A program made the translations under genes and the position numbers. The notes below the pieces were generated by a model. It worked only from the letters and a program-made list of their open reading frames with translations, did not search any database and was not told the DNA's origin. Source: Paeniglutamicibacter cryotolerans (GTDB lineage Bacteria > Actinomycetota > Actinomycetes > Actinomycetales > Micrococcaceae). Taken from it: DNA of 64,000 nucleotides. The stretch lies in the NCBI RefSeq assembly GCF_014190875.1, contig NZ_JACHVS010000001.1:2170001-2234000 (forward strand), written 5' to 3'. Numbering within the stretch: the stretch's first letter is position 1; each line of letters opens with the position of its first letter. Shown piece after piece: positions 1 to 10,872 of this stretch.

Positions 1-700
1 GACAACGCGGCACCGGACTGCAGCGCAATGGCAGCCAGCCGGGCCGCCACCACATCGTGCAGTTCTCCGGCCATGTGCCGGCGTTCGCGTTCAAGGCGCA
101 GCTCCGCGTCGGCGCGTTCGGCCGCGGCCCGCTGTTCGGCCGCATCGCGCCGGGCAGAGGCGCGGGAAACTTCGCTGCGGGCCAGCGCCCGGGCATTGCG
201 GATGTTCAAGGCCCACTCGGCGGGCATCAACAGGGTCATGGCGCACACGAGGCCCGCCATGACGGTGATGGGTGCCGAACCGCTGACCAGGTAGGTGGAC
301 AGTGTCAGGACCGCCCCGATGGCCAGGGCCAGCCGGGAGGCGTTGCGGGCAACGACATCGGTCCCGAAGAGCACCAGCGCGAAAACCACCTCGAAGAACA
401 TGAAAAATGCCGCGACGTTCCCGGCCAGGAACAACAGGACCCCGCTGATCGCGCAGATCACAGCCATCAGGGGCGTGTTCCGCTGGCGCAGGGCAACGCT
501 GGCACATCCGGCGACCAGCAGCACCGGCCACCAGGGGCCCAATGCCGGGACTATCAGGTCGTTGCTTCCGGCCAGCCCGACCGCGAACAACAGCAACGTC
601 ACGGCGCCATAGCCGGTCGCAAGCAGCAGGTCGTCGGTGTGGATCCTGCGTACCGCATGCCCGTGTCCCGGTGCGGGGTTCATCGCCTTGTCGCTCACAT
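1..700 (-). CDS. Sensor histidine kinase (NarL/HisKA_3 type), 5' part only
   Basis: An open frame runs from ATG at 700 leftward off the window edge (about 233 codons). The first 160 or so residues form several hydrophobic membrane segments. An Ala/Arg/Glu-rich coiled-coil-like linker follows (about 170-205), then ERRHMAGELHDVVAARL, the H-box of HisKA_3 kinases, with the phospho-accepting His near residue 214. The ATPase domain and the partner regulator would lie outside the window. An ATG at 683 is an alternative start; an AGGA-like sequence precedes the one at 700. The signal sensed cannot be told. Family call is fairly firm, role unknown. Confidence 0.8.
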
Positions 701-823
701 CCCTAATCCTGATGCCACAAGTGCATTCTGCCAAGGGTGGCACGCCCTGATGGTACTAAGGGATGACCCTCCGATCCTCCTGATGCCCGACGCGCCGGTC
801 CCGCCCGCCGGCAGGCTGGAAGC

Positions 824-1603
824 ATGACCCCGAACCTGCTGCTCCAGCTCGCCGTGCTTGCCTTGATCGACGCGACAAGCATCGGAACCCTGCTGATTCC
901 GTTGTAGCTGCTGCGTGCCGGATCCCGGGTCAATGCCGGCCTGGTCCTGACCTATCTGGCGGTGCTCGGCGCCTTTTACCTGGGCGTCGGACTGATGGTG
1001 CTTGGCGGTGCCGGGGTGCTGCCCGACCCGCTGATCGCCGCCGACCTGTCGGGGGTCGGGAATCCGGCCCCGCGCTGGGCGGCGCTGCTGGCCGGGGCTG
1101 GAATGCTGCTGTGGGCGGTGATGCAGCGTCCGGCCGAAAAGCGGGCACCGGTGCACGCCGGGGAAGCCGGGGGAGCGTCGGTGCGTGGGCAGTCCGGTGC
1201 CTCCCGGGCGGAGGCCGTCTGGGATCGGAGGATCAACACGGCACTGGGGTCCCGTTTGGGTGTGGTGGCACTTGCGCTGGCAGCCGGGCTCCTGGAACTT
1301 CCCACGATGTTGCCCTACCTCGGTGCGATCGGCATCCTGATCGCCTCACCGCTACCGTTTACGGCATCCGCGCTGGCGCTGGCCGGATACGCCCTGGTGA
1401 TGCTCGTCCCGGCGCTGGCGCTGCTGGTCATGGGGCGGGTGGCCGGGCGGCGACTCGATGCCCCGCTGCGGGCCATGGCGGTTTTCGTGGTGCGGGCCTC
1501 GGGGGAGGCACTGTGGTGGGTGGTGGGCATTGCGGGCTTCCTGGCGATGCGCTGGGGACTGGGCTTCCTCTTCCCCGATGCTCTCTGGAACCCCTTCAAA
1601 TGA
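824..1603 (+). pseudogene. GAP-family (Sap) membrane protein broken by an in-frame amber codon
   Basis: Frame from ATG 824 encodes a start typical of the GAP/Sap membrane family (MTPNLLLQLAVLALIDATS...), then meets TAG at 905-907 after 27 codons, and continues in the same frame to 1603 with hydrophobic segments throughout. As I recall the family, a Trp commonly follows LIPL at this point, so a TGG to TAG change is the simplest explanation. Re-initiation at GTG 962 would give a 213-residue product lacking the first membrane segment. Full length would be about 259 residues, normal for the family. The members I know of are linked to export or addressing of envelope lipids; here function is probably lost. 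A sequencing error is the alternative. Confidence 0.75.
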
Positions 1604-1678
1604 GCGGATGCTCCGCTGGCGGCTGAATGCCGGTTTGCCGTTTCGCCGCCGACGTCCCGGTTTGAGATAATGGTTGGC

Positions 1679-2200
1679 ATGAACTCCCTTGGCAAGACCC
1701 CCGACTCCGCGCAGAGCAAGAAGATCACCATCAACGCCTCCACGCTTTCGCTGGCCGTCATGGTCACCGTGTTCCTGGTGGCAGTCGTGTTCGCCGCGAA
1801 CTCCAACGAGGTGGTCGGCTGGTTCGTCGCCGTCATCTCGCTGGGCTGGCTGCTGCTCTCCGCCTTCCTGGTGCTGGGTCTGCGCCGCGGCGCACGCAAG
1901 GTGACCGAGCAGCTCAAGGCCGCTACCGCGGCCGCTGCACCCCGCGCGGGAGAGGCCCCGGTGCAGACCCTCGTCATCGACGAGGCGACGCGTAACCGTG
2001 ACCTGAAGCTCGACCACTCGTTCAAGATCATCCAGGTGCAGGTCGGCGTCGTGAACGAATACCGCCCGCGGGAGGGCGAGGAAGCCGCCGGGATGGTGGA
2101 CCGCGCACTGGAAACCATCGAGATCACTGCGGCGAACGCCCGTTCGATGATGAAGCCCCCCGGCCAGGGCCCGACGCTCTCCGGCGAGGTCATCAACTAG
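1679..2200 (+). CDS. Conserved small membrane protein, function unknown
   Basis: 173 residues. Two hydrophobic segments sit near residues 17-35 and 42-66 with a very short loop, followed by an Ala-rich stretch and a soluble C-terminal region (TLVIDEATRNRDLKLDHSFKIIQVQ...). The frame is also open from 1670, but a -10-like GATAAT at 1666-1671 lies 7 nt before ATG 1679, and no ribosome binding site is visible, so a leaderless start at 1679 is preferred. I do not recognise a named family. It stands alone upstream of xth. Confidence 0.7.
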   Translation: MNSLGKTPDSAQSKKITINASTLSLAVMVTVFLVAVVFAANSNEVVGWFVAVISLGWLLLSAFLVLGLRRGARKVTEQLKAATAAAAPRAGEAPVQTLVIDEATRNRDLKLDHSFKIIQVQVGVVNEYRPREGEEAAGMVDRALETIEITAANARSMMKPPGQGPTLSGEVIN

Positions 2201-2263
2201 CTCAAGCCCCACCGGCGGCGTGCGCCGGGCGAACGCGAACCAACTATGGGTAAGGTGGATGCC

Positions 2264-4146
<1,883 letters not shown>

Positions 4147-4149
4147 GCC

Positions 4150-4728
4150 ATGCGCCATATCCAGGGCGATGGCATCTCCCCGTGGGGTTCCCCCGAGGGG
4201 GGTCATCAGCAGTGCCTGGGCGTGGTGATTTCGCTTCCCCCGGCGCTCAGCGCCGAAATCGACGCCTGGCGTCGGGACTTCGGCGGTCCGGATGCCTTGG
4301 TGATCCCTCCGCACATCACCCTGGTCAGCGGGAATGCGACCAGTGAGTGGGAGCCGGCCGCGGCCCACGTGCGCTCCGTGGCGGCGGCATCGGCTCCGTT
4401 CACCGTGCGCCTACGCGGAACCGGCAGCTTTCGACCGGTCTCCCCAGTGGTCTTCCTGAACGTGGTCTCCGGCGCGGAAGACTGTGCGAAGCTGCACCAC
4501 GAGCTGCAGTCCGGGCCGCTGGCCCACGACCAGGAGTTCCCGTACCACCCGCATGTCACCATCGCCCACGACCTGCCCGAGGCGGACATGAACCGGGCGG
4601 CGGAGCAGCTGTCCGGGTTCGACGACGAATTCACGGTCGAGTCCATCGGCCTCTTCGACCATGACGAGGCCGGGAACTGGTCCCTGAGCGAGGAGCTGCG
4701 CCTTGGCTCGGACGACCCGCAGGGCTGA
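4150..4728 (+). CDS. 2'-5' RNA ligase / LigT-like phosphoesterase
   Basis: 192 residues with the two HxT motifs of the 2H phosphoesterase family: PPHITLVS (near residue 58) and YHPHVTIAHD (near residue 138). Members act on 2',3'-cyclic or 2'-5' phosphodiester bonds in RNA; the substrate here is unknown. The first 24 residues (MRHIQGDGISPW...) are not conserved-looking, and a GTG near 4222 could be the true start. The gene begins 3 nt after trpS and its last 26 nt overlap the next gene, which fits translational coupling. Confidence 0.8.
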   Translation: MRHIQGDGISPWGSPEGGHQQCLGVVISLPPALSAEIDAWRRDFGGPDALVIPPHITLVSGNATSEWEPAAAHVRSVAAASAPFTVRLRGTGSFRPVSPVVFLNVVSGAEDCAKLHHELQSGPLAHDQEFPYHPHVTIAHDLPEADMNRAAEQLSGFDDEFTVESIGLFDHDEAGNWSLSEELRLGSDDPQG

Positions 4729-5776
4729 GCCCGAACCTGGTACCCGGGCGCCGGGAATCAGGGCACGCCGTTTCGTGGCGGCCCCGTCCCTGCCCCCGCC
4801 CAATCCGCTGGACCGCGCGGCGCTCGGGGAGCGCTGCCATCAACTCGGCCTGCAACTGGAGCTGACCCGACGCAATGGCGCGGGCACCTCCGCGGTCGTC
4901 TCCGCCCTGTTTAGCTGGAGCATAGCCGTGGTCGCACGGCTGTTCCCGATGCGGGTCTGGAACCTCTACGTCAGGCGCCGCGGGCCGCTGCTGGCCGCTG
5001 GTTGCGCCTACCGGATGTTCTTCTCCATCGCTGCGATGCTGGTGGCCGGGTTCGCCATCCTGGGCATCTTCGCCGCGGGAAATCCCGTGCTGAGCGACGG
5101 GATCATCGACATCGTGGCCGATGGCGTCCCCGGCCTGCTGAATACCGGTGAAGGCGGGCTCGCCACTCCCGAGCAGCTGCTGGGCAGCACCCGCATCGGC
5201 CCGACCCTGATCATTTCGCTGGCCGCCCTGCTGATCACCTCCCTGGGCTGGATCACCGGAATCCGCGAGGGCATCAGGACGGTGCTCGGACTGGCCCGTG
5301 ACCGAACCAACCCCATCGTCTCCAAGCTGCGTGACCTGGGCACGCTGGGCATTCTCGCGGTGGCACTGTTGGCCACCAGCGTGCTGGGCATTGCGAGCAC
5401 CTCGGTGCTTGAACGCCTGGCCGGTGTCATCGAGGTCGGCGTCGAGATCTCCTGGGCCACGACCCGGCTGGTCTCGCTCGTGGTGATGCTGCTGCTGGAC
5501 GTGGCCGTCAGCATGGTCCTGTTCAGGGTCGCCTCCCGGGTGCGGATGCCCAAGAAGGTGTTGTGGACGCTGGCCATCGCCTCCGGCCTGGGTGCCAGCG
5601 TGCTGCGCTACTTTTCCGCGTTGTTGCTGGGAAGCCTCACCAGCAACCCGGTGTTGGCGCCCTTTGCGGTGATCCTGGGCCTGTTCGTTTGGTTCTTCCT
5701 GCTCAGCCAGGTCTACCTGGCCTGTGCCGCCGTCGGAGCCGTCATGTCGGCCGACCTGAAGCACGCCAAGGCCTGA
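4703..5776 (+). CDS. YihY/BrkB family inner-membrane protein
   Basis: 357 residues, TTG start inside the end of the preceding gene. Several strongly hydrophobic segments match the YihY/BrkB (UPF0761) family: GCAYRMFFSIAAMLVAGFAIL, a long central helix pair, and a C-terminal ILGLFVWFFLLSQVYLACAAVGA. Despite the old name ribonuclease BN, members are membrane proteins of unknown biochemical role. The first 45 residues are polar and may belong to a later start, but no better initiation site is evident. The gene ends before a strong bidirectional hairpin at 5881-5926. Confidence 0.85.
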   Translation: MARTTRRAEPEPGTRAPGIRARRFVAAPSLPPPNPLDRAALGERCHQLGLQLELTRRNGAGTSAVVSALFSWSIAVVARLFPMRVWNLYVRRRGPLLAAGCAYRMFFSIAAMLVAGFAILGIFAAGNPVLSDGIIDIVADGVPGLLNTGEGGLATPEQLLGSTRIGPTLIISLAALLITSLGWITGIREGIRTVLGLARDRTNPIVSKLRDLGTLGILAVALLATSVLGIASTSVLERLAGVIEVGVEISWATTRLVSLVVMLLLDVAVSMVLFRVASRVRMPKKVLWTLAIASGLGASVLRYFSALLLGSLTSNPVLAPFAVILGLFVWFFLLSQVYLACAAVGAVMSADLKHAKA

Positions 5777-5880
5777 ACCCTCCGCGCCCCAACGACGCCT
5801 AGAACATTTCTCCCCGGGGCGAACCGAGGGACTGCCTGCGGCCGTGGATCTCGGACCGGACCTGCGCTTTAATCAGCGAA

Positions 5881-5926
5881 GGGCATCGTTCCAGCTGCCG
5901 GAAGGCCGGCAGTTGGAACGACGCCC
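5881..5926. terminator. Bidirectional stem-loop between yihY-like gene and sdhB
   Basis: Arms 5881-5901 and 5906-5926 pair over 21 bp with two mismatches around an AAGG loop. It lies between the converging ends of the YihY-like gene (plus) and sdhB (minus). No clear T-tract follows on either side. Confidence 0.75.
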
Positions 5927-5943
5927 CTCGGGCGGCTCTCTCC

Positions 5944-6726
5944 TTAGATCGAGCGGGCCAGGATGGCCTGCTTGACCTCGGCGATGGCCTGGGTGACCTG
6001 GATGCCACGCGGGCATGCTTCGGTGCAGTTGAAGGTGGTGCGGCAGCGCCACACGCCTTCCTTGTCGTTGAGGATCTCCAGACGCATGTCCCCTGCATCA
6101 TCGCGCGAATCGAAGATGAAACGGTGGGCGTTGACGATCGCGGCCGGGCCGAAATACTGGCCATCGGTCCAGAACACCGGGCAGGAGGAGGTGCACGCGG
6201 CGCAGAGGATGCACTTGGTGGTGTCCTCGAATTTGGCGTGGTCCTCTGCCGACTGGTAGCGCTCCGTGGAGGGCTCGTGGTCCTTGTTCACCAGGAACGG
6301 CATGATCTCGCGGTAAGACTGGAAGAACGGCTCCATGTCGACGATCAGGTCCTTTTCAAGGGGCAGGCCCTTGATGGCTTCAACGGTGATCGGCTTGGAG
6401 TGGTCCAGGTCCTTGAGCAGGGTCTTGCAGGCCAGGCGGTTGCGGCCGTTGATGCGCATGGCATCGGAGCCGCAGACGCCGTGGGCGCAGGAGCGGCGGA
6501 ACGACAGCGAGCCATCGTGCTCCCACTTGACCTTGTGCAGGGCATCCAACACTCGGTCGGTGCCGTACATGGTCAGCTCAAAGTCTTCCCAGTAGGCGTC
6601 GGCTGTGGTCTCCGGCAGGTACCGGCGGACACGCAGGGTGATGTTGAACTGCTGGATTTCTCCGCCGCCGCCCACACCCGGCTTCAATGTGATCTTTGAG
6701 GCTGGTTCCGGAAGTTCCGTGCTCAT
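5944..6726 (-). CDS. sdhB: Succinate dehydrogenase iron-sulfur subunit
   Basis: 260 residues. The [2Fe-2S] motif CAHGVCGSDAM...LAC uses C80, C85, D88 and C100, with Asp as third ligand as in E. coli SdhB. CILCAACTSSCPVF supplies the [4Fe-4S] cluster and CRTTFNCTEACPRGIQV the [3Fe-4S] cluster near the C-terminus. It carries electrons from the SdhA flavin toward quinone at the membrane anchor. ATG overlaps the sdhA stop by one base (TAATG), so translation is coupled. Last gene of the sdhCDAB operon; the 5881-5926 hairpin ends it. Confidence 0.97.
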   Translation of the reverse strand: MSTELPEPASKITLKPGVGGGGEIQQFNITLRVRRYLPETTADAYWEDFELTMYGTDRVLDALHKVKWEHDGSLSFRRSCAHGVCGSDAMRINGRNRLACKTLLKDLDHSKPITVEAIKGLPLEKDLIVDMEPFFQSYREIMPFLVNKDHEPSTERYQSAEDHAKFEDTTKCILCAACTSSCPVFWTDGQYFGPAAIVNAHRFIFDSRDDAGDMRLEILNDKEGVWRCRTTFNCTEACPRGIQVTQAIAEVKQAILARSI

Positions 6727-8513
6727 TAGTACTTACGCTCCATCGGCTGGTAACGGGTAAAGATAACGGGCTTGGTCTCCATGCGGATGCCGGAGATGCC
6801 CTCTGTGGTTGCCGAATCGTCCTTGTAGCACATGGAGTGCTTCATGAAGTTCTCATCGTCGCGATCCGGGTAGTCCTCGCGGTAGTGCCCGCCACGGGAT
6901 TCCTTGCGGTGCATTGCAGCGGTGGTCATGACCTCGGCCATGTCCAGCAGGAAGCCCAGCTCAATGGCTTCGAGCAGGTCCAGGTTGAAACGCTTGCCCT
7001 TGTCCTGAACCGAGACGTTCTTGTACCGAACGCGCAGCGCCTCGATGACCTCGAGTGCTTCGTTCAGGGACTTCTCGTCACGGAAAACCTGCACATTAGC
7101 GTCCATGACCTCCTGCAGTTCCGCACGGATGGGGGCCACCCGCTCGGTTCCGGTGGAAGTAAGCATCGAGGAGATCTGATTGATCGTGAACGCCTCGGGA
7201 TCTTCCGGGAGCTCGACGAAGTCGGCGCCTAATGCGTACTTTGCCGCCGAAACACCGGCACGCTTGCCGAACACATTGATGTCAAGCAGCGAGTTGGTGC
7301 CAAGCCGGTTGGATCCGTGCACCGAAACGCAGGCGACTTCACCGGCCGCGAACAGGCCCGGGATGATCGTGTCGTTGTCCTGCAGGACCTGGGTATCGAT
7401 ATTGGTCGGAATGCCGCCCATGGCGTAGTGCGCGGTCGGGTAGACAGGCACCGGATCCGTGAACGGTTCCACACCCAAATAGGTGCGGGCGAACTCGGTG
7501 ATGTCCGGGAGCTTGGCTTCGATGTGCGCCGGCTCCAGGTGCGTAAGGTCAAGGAGGACATAGTCCTTCTTGGGGCCGCAACCACGTCCCTCGCGGACTT
7601 CGTTGGCCATGGCACGGGCGACGATGTCACGCGGCGCCAGGTCCTTGATGGTCGGTGCGTAGCGCTCCATGAAGCGCTCGCCCTCGGAGTTGCGCAAGAT
7701 GGCGCCTTCACCACGTGCGCCCTCGGTGAGCAGGATGCCCAAGCCGGCGAGGCCGGTCGGGTGGAACTGGAAGAACTCCATGTCTTCCAGCGGGATGCCG
7801 TTGCGGAAGGCGATGCCCATGCCGTCACCGGTGAGGGTGTGCGCGTTGGACGTGGTCTTGAAGACCTTTCCGGCTCCGCCGGAGGCGAAGATGACGGACT
7901 TGGCCTGGAAGACGTGAAGTTCGCCCGTGGCGAGGTCGTAGGAAACGACGCCCGCGACGCGCTTCTGCTTGTAGGCGGTGCCGTCCTCGCGGAAGGCATC
8001 CTCCTCAACCATGAGCAGGTCGAGCACGTAGTACTCGTTGTAGAACTCGACGTTGTGCTTAACGCAGTTTTGGTACAGCGTCTGCAGGATCATGTGGCCG
8101 GTGCGGTCCGCTGCGTAGCAGGCGCGGCGCACGGCGGCCTTGCCGTGGTCACGGGTGTGCCCGCCGAAGCGGCGCTGGTCGATCTTGCCCTCGGGTGTGC
8201 GGTTGAACGGCAGACCCATCTTTTCCAAGTCGAGGACGGCGTCGATGGCTTCCTTGGCCATGATCTCGGCTGCGTCCTGATCAACTAGGTAATCGCCGCC
8301 CTTGATCGTGTCAAAGGTGTGCCATTCCCAGTTGTCTTCCTCGACGTTGGCCAATGCCGCACACATGCCACCCTGTGCCGCACCGGTGTGCGAACGCGTC
8401 GGGTAAAGCTTGGTGAGCACGGCCGTACGTGCGCGCTGGCCGGATTCGATGGCGGCGCGCATTCCGGCTCCGCCAGCGCCGACGATAACGACGTCGTACT
8501 TGTGTACCTGCAT
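6726..8513 (-). CDS. sdhA: Succinate dehydrogenase flavoprotein subunit
   Basis: 595 residues. N-terminal [14 protein letters not shown] binds [13 protein letters not shown] holds the flavin-attachment His; [11 protein letters not shown] and the [12 protein letters not shown] region belong to the fumarate reductase/succinate dehydrogenase flavoprotein family. It oxidises succinate to fumarate. It lies 67 nt after sdhD, the widest gap in the operon, and overlaps sdhB by one base. A purine-rich GAGAGAGAGC stretch provides a weak ribosome binding site before ATG 8513. Confidence 0.97.
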   Translation of the reverse strand: MQVHKYDVVIVGAGGAGMRAAIESGQRARTAVLTKLYPTRSHTGAAQGGMCAALANVEEDNWEWHTFDTIKGGDYLVDQDAAEIMAKEAIDAVLDLEKMGLPFNRTPEGKIDQRRFGGHTRDHGKAAVRRACYAADRTGHMILQTLYQNCVKHNVEFYNEYYVLDLLMVEEDAFREDGTAYKQKRVAGVVSYDLATGELHVFQAKSVIFASGGAGKVFKTTSNAHTLTGDGMGIAFRNGIPLEDMEFFQFHPTGLAGLGILLTEGARGEGAILRNSEGERFMERYAPTIKDLAPRDIVARAMANEVREGRGCGPKKDYVLLDLTHLEPAHIEAKLPDITEFARTYLGVEPFTDPVPVYPTAHYAMGGIPTNIDTQVLQDNDTIIPGLFAAGEVACVSVHGSNRLGTNSLLDINVFGKRAGVSAAKYALGADFVELPEDPEAFTINQISSMLTSTGTERVAPIRAELQEVMDANVQVFRDEKSLNEALEVIEALRVRYKNVSVQDKGKRFNLDLLEAIELGFLLDMAEVMTTAAMHRKESRGGHYREDYPDRDDENFMKHSMCYKDDSATTEGISGIRMETKPVIFTRYQPMERKY

Positions 8514-8580
8514 GCTGGATGCTCTCTCTCTGAATGCTCTAAATACTGATTCCCGGCGGCAAGCCGGTGCCCCTGGCTAC

Positions 8581-9048
8581 TTATGCGTGGCAGATGGCGC
8601 CGGGCAGCGGGACGTTGTTGGCGTCCACCAAGCACGGATCAAAGGTGAAGATCACCAGGGTGCCCAGCACGATGATTACAGCCGTAGCCACGTAGAGGAT
8701 GCCCTTAAGCCAGACACGGGTGAGTGCCTTCTCCGCGTAGTCGTTGATGATCGTACGAATGCCATTGGTGCCGTGCAGCATTGCCAGCCACAGCAAGGCC
8801 AGGTCCCAGAACTGCCAGACCGGGTCCGCCCACTTGCCGGCAACGAAGCCGAAGTCGAGGCCATTGATGCCGTCGCCGACCATTAGGTTCGCGAACAGGT
8901 GCCCGAAGATCAGGACAACAAGTGCGACGCCGGAAAGGCGCATGAAGAGCCAGGCGAGCATTTCGAAGCTGCCGCGGCTGGTCTTGGCACGGTTGTACTT
9001 CGGGTCGATGCGTCCCGAACGCGGAGCTTGGATTTCTGTGTTTGCCAT
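8581..9048 (-). CDS. sdhD: Succinate dehydrogenase membrane anchor subunit
   Basis: 155 residues with three membrane segments and a polar N-terminus. HLFANLMV and HGTNGIRTIINDY contain histidines suited to heme b and quinone binding. The gene starts 3 nt after the sdhC stop, and its ribosome binding site GGAGGT overlaps the end of sdhC, a typical coupled arrangement. Two cysteines in the C-terminal tail (FDPCLVDANN...GAICHA) are unusual-looking but I cannot assign a role. Confidence 0.9.
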   Translation of the reverse strand: MANTEIQAPRSGRIDPKYNRAKTSRGSFEMLAWLFMRLSGVALVVLIFGHLFANLMVGDGINGLDFGFVAGKWADPVWQFWDLALLWLAMLHGTNGIRTIINDYAEKALTRVWLKGILYVATAVIIVLGTLVIFTFDPCLVDANNVPLPGAICHA

Positions 9049-9051
9049 GGC

Positions 9052-9432
9052 TTAGTGACCTCCGAAGGCGAGGGAAAGGTGGCGGATGGCGAAAGCAGCC
9101 ATCGTGATGATCCAGAGGGCAAGGACGCCCCACAGGATCTGACGGTGGTATTTGGGCCCCCGCTTCCAGAAGTCCACCAGGATCAGTCGCAGGCCGTTGA
9201 AGGCGTGGAAGACGATGGCGGCGACTAGGGCGGTTTCGCCCAGCGCCATTAAGGGGTTCTTGTAGGTGCCAATAACTGCGTCGTAGGCACCGGGCGACAT
9301 GCGCACCAGTGACGTATCGAGCACATGGACCAACAGGAACAAGAAAATAACGACACCTGTTACGCGGTGTCCCACCCAAGACCACATGCCTTCGCGGCCG
9401 CGGTAGAGGGTGCCTGACGAAGTCTTCGACAC
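9052..9432 (-). CDS. sdhC: Succinate dehydrogenase cytochrome b556 subunit
   Basis: 126 residues from a GTG start. LYRGREGMWSWVGHRVTGVVI is the conserved SdhC opening, with the Ser/Arg quinone-site region and the heme-ligand His in HVLD of the next helix; three membrane segments. A longer frame to 9480 exists, but GGAGGT sits 7 nt before GTG 9432, which decides the start. First gene of the sdhCDAB operon, transcribed leftward from the 9433-9600 region, where a CRP-type site lies about 130 nt upstream. Confidence 0.92.
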   Translation of the reverse strand: MSKTSSGTLYRGREGMWSWVGHRVTGVVIFLFLLVHVLDTSLVRMSPGAYDAVIGTYKNPLMALGETALVAAIVFHAFNGLRLILVDFWKRGPKYHRQILWGVLALWIITMAAFAIRHLSLAFGGH

Positions 9433-9561
9433 TGAATTAACCTCCATGCTTCGCAGGGCGTTTGTGAGTTTTCCACACAAAGAATTGACGCCGGTGCGCG
9501 AGCGTTCCTTGCCCGAGTTTAGACCACATCATCAGCCCCCGTCCTGCTTTAGCCCCATGGT

Positions 9562-9577
9562 TGTGAGTAGCGTCACC
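9562..9577. promoter_or_regulatory. CRP/GlxR-type binding site upstream of sdhC
   Basis: TGTGA-GTAGCG-TCACC matches the CRP-family consensus TGTGA-N6-TCACA at 9 of 10 arm positions. A possible sdhC -10, TAAACT on the minus strand at 9516-9521, would place the site centre about 60 bp upstream of transcription start, a position typical of class I activation. It lies about 120 bp from manC on the other side. Regulator identity is inferred. Confidence 0.55.
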
Positions 9578-9697
9578 GGACATGCCCAAGACTCGCGGAT
9601 TATCAGGCATCAAGTCCGTAATAGATCAGATGGAAGTGACCTAATAAGGGAGCGGCGAAGGGTCCTGGTTTCGGGAATGTGGATTAGCCTTGGTCAA

Positions 9698-10810
9698 ATG
9701 AACGCAGAAATTCTGGCTCGCTTCTACGGCGTCATTCCCGCAGGCGGCGTCGGTACCCGGCTGTGGCCGCTGTCCCGGGCAGCAGCCCCCAAATTCCTTC
9801 ACGACCTGACCGGCTCGGGTTCCACCCTGATCCGTGCCACGTATGAGCGGATGATTCCACTGACCGGTGACCGGATCATGGTCGTGACCGGGATGGCCCA
9901 CCGCACCGCGGTGCTGGCGCAGCTTCCCGAACTGGCCGATGAGGACCTGGTTCTGGAATCCGAGCCCAAGGACTCGGCTGCGGCGATCGGCCTTGCAGCG
10001 GCCATCCTGCACCGCAGGAATCCTGACCTGATCATGGGCTCGTTCGCCGCGGACCAGGTGATCGGCCCGGTCGAGGTGTTCCAGGACGCCGTCCGCGAGG
10101 CCATCGCCACGGCGGCAACGGGCAAGATCGTGACCATCGGCATCCGCCCGACCCTTCCCTCGTCCGGGTTCGGTTACATCCGCACGGGTGCGAAGCTGGA
10201 GGTCGACGGGGCCCCTTCCGCCCGCGACGTGGTCGAATTCGTCGAAAAGCCCAGCGAGGACACGGCTCGCGGATATCTGGCCAGCGGCGACTACCTGTGG
10301 AACGCCGGCATGTTCGTGGCCCCGGTGTCGCTGATGCTCGAGCACCTGGCACGGAACGAACCGGCCTTGCACGACGGCCTGCAGGAAATCGCTGCCGCCT
10401 GGGACACCCCCGAGCGGGACGAGGTCAAGGCCCGGATCTGGCCGACTCTGCCGAAGACGGCCATCGATTACGCGGTGGCCGAGCCCGCCGCCGCCGCCGG
10501 AGACGTCGCCGTGATTCCGGGGGTCTTCAACTGGGACGACGTCGGGGACTTCGCCGCCATCGGCCGGTTGAACCCGGCCTCCGAATCCACCGGGATCACC
10601 GTCATGGGGGATGGGGCCCGCGTCTACTCCGATGATGCCTCGGGCATCGTGGTCAGCGACACCAAGCGGGTGATTGCGCTGATCGGCATCCAGGACGTGG
10701 TCATCGTCGATACCCCTGACGCCTTGCTGGTCACCACCAAGGACCACGCGCAGTCGGTCAAGAAGGCAGTGGAACACCTCAAGGCCTCCGGCGACATCGA
10801 CGTCCTGTAG
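9698..10810 (+). CDS. manC: Mannose-1-phosphate guanylyltransferase
   Basis: About 370 residues. GVIPAGGVGTRLWPLSR is the nucleotidyltransferase signature, and GFGYIRTG, EFVEKP and LWNAGMF are conserved in GDP-mannose/NDP-hexose pyrophosphorylases. It makes GDP-mannose from mannose-1-phosphate and GTP for glycan and lipoglycan synthesis. The frame is open upstream to 9410, but homology begins at ATG 9698; ATG 9677 is an alternative. No isomerase domain is fused, unlike the long enterobacterial ManC. Divergent from sdhC. Confidence 0.88.
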   Translation: MNAEILARFYGVIPAGGVGTRLWPLSRAAAPKFLHDLTGSGSTLIRATYERMIPLTGDRIMVVTGMAHRTAVLAQLPELADEDLVLESEPKDSAAAIGLAAAILHRRNPDLIMGSFAADQVIGPVEVFQDAVREAIATAATGKIVTIGIRPTLPSSGFGYIRTGAKLEVDGAPSARDVVEFVEKPSEDTARGYLASGDYLWNAGMFVAPVSLMLEHLARNEPALHDGLQEIAAAWDTPERDEVKARIWPTLPKTAIDYAVAEPAAAAGDVAVIPGVFNWDDVGDFAAIGRLNPASESTGITVMGDGARVYSDDASGIVVSDTKRVIALIGIQDVVIVDTPDALLVTTKDHAQSVKKAVEHLKASGDIDVL

Positions 10811-10872
10811 CCCCGCGACACATGGGGGTTACAAACAGGCGGGCGGTAACCGGGCGCAGTAGTGTTTTGAGT

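Noticed and set aside
57..827. 256-residue plus-strand open frame
   Set aside because: Antisense to the sensor kinase; Gln/His/Arg-rich and without domains, while the minus strand shows membrane helices and an H-box.
4631..5764. 377-residue minus-strand open frame opposite the YihY gene
   Set aside because: Low-complexity Gln/Gly/His/Asp composition; the plus strand carries a recognisable membrane family.
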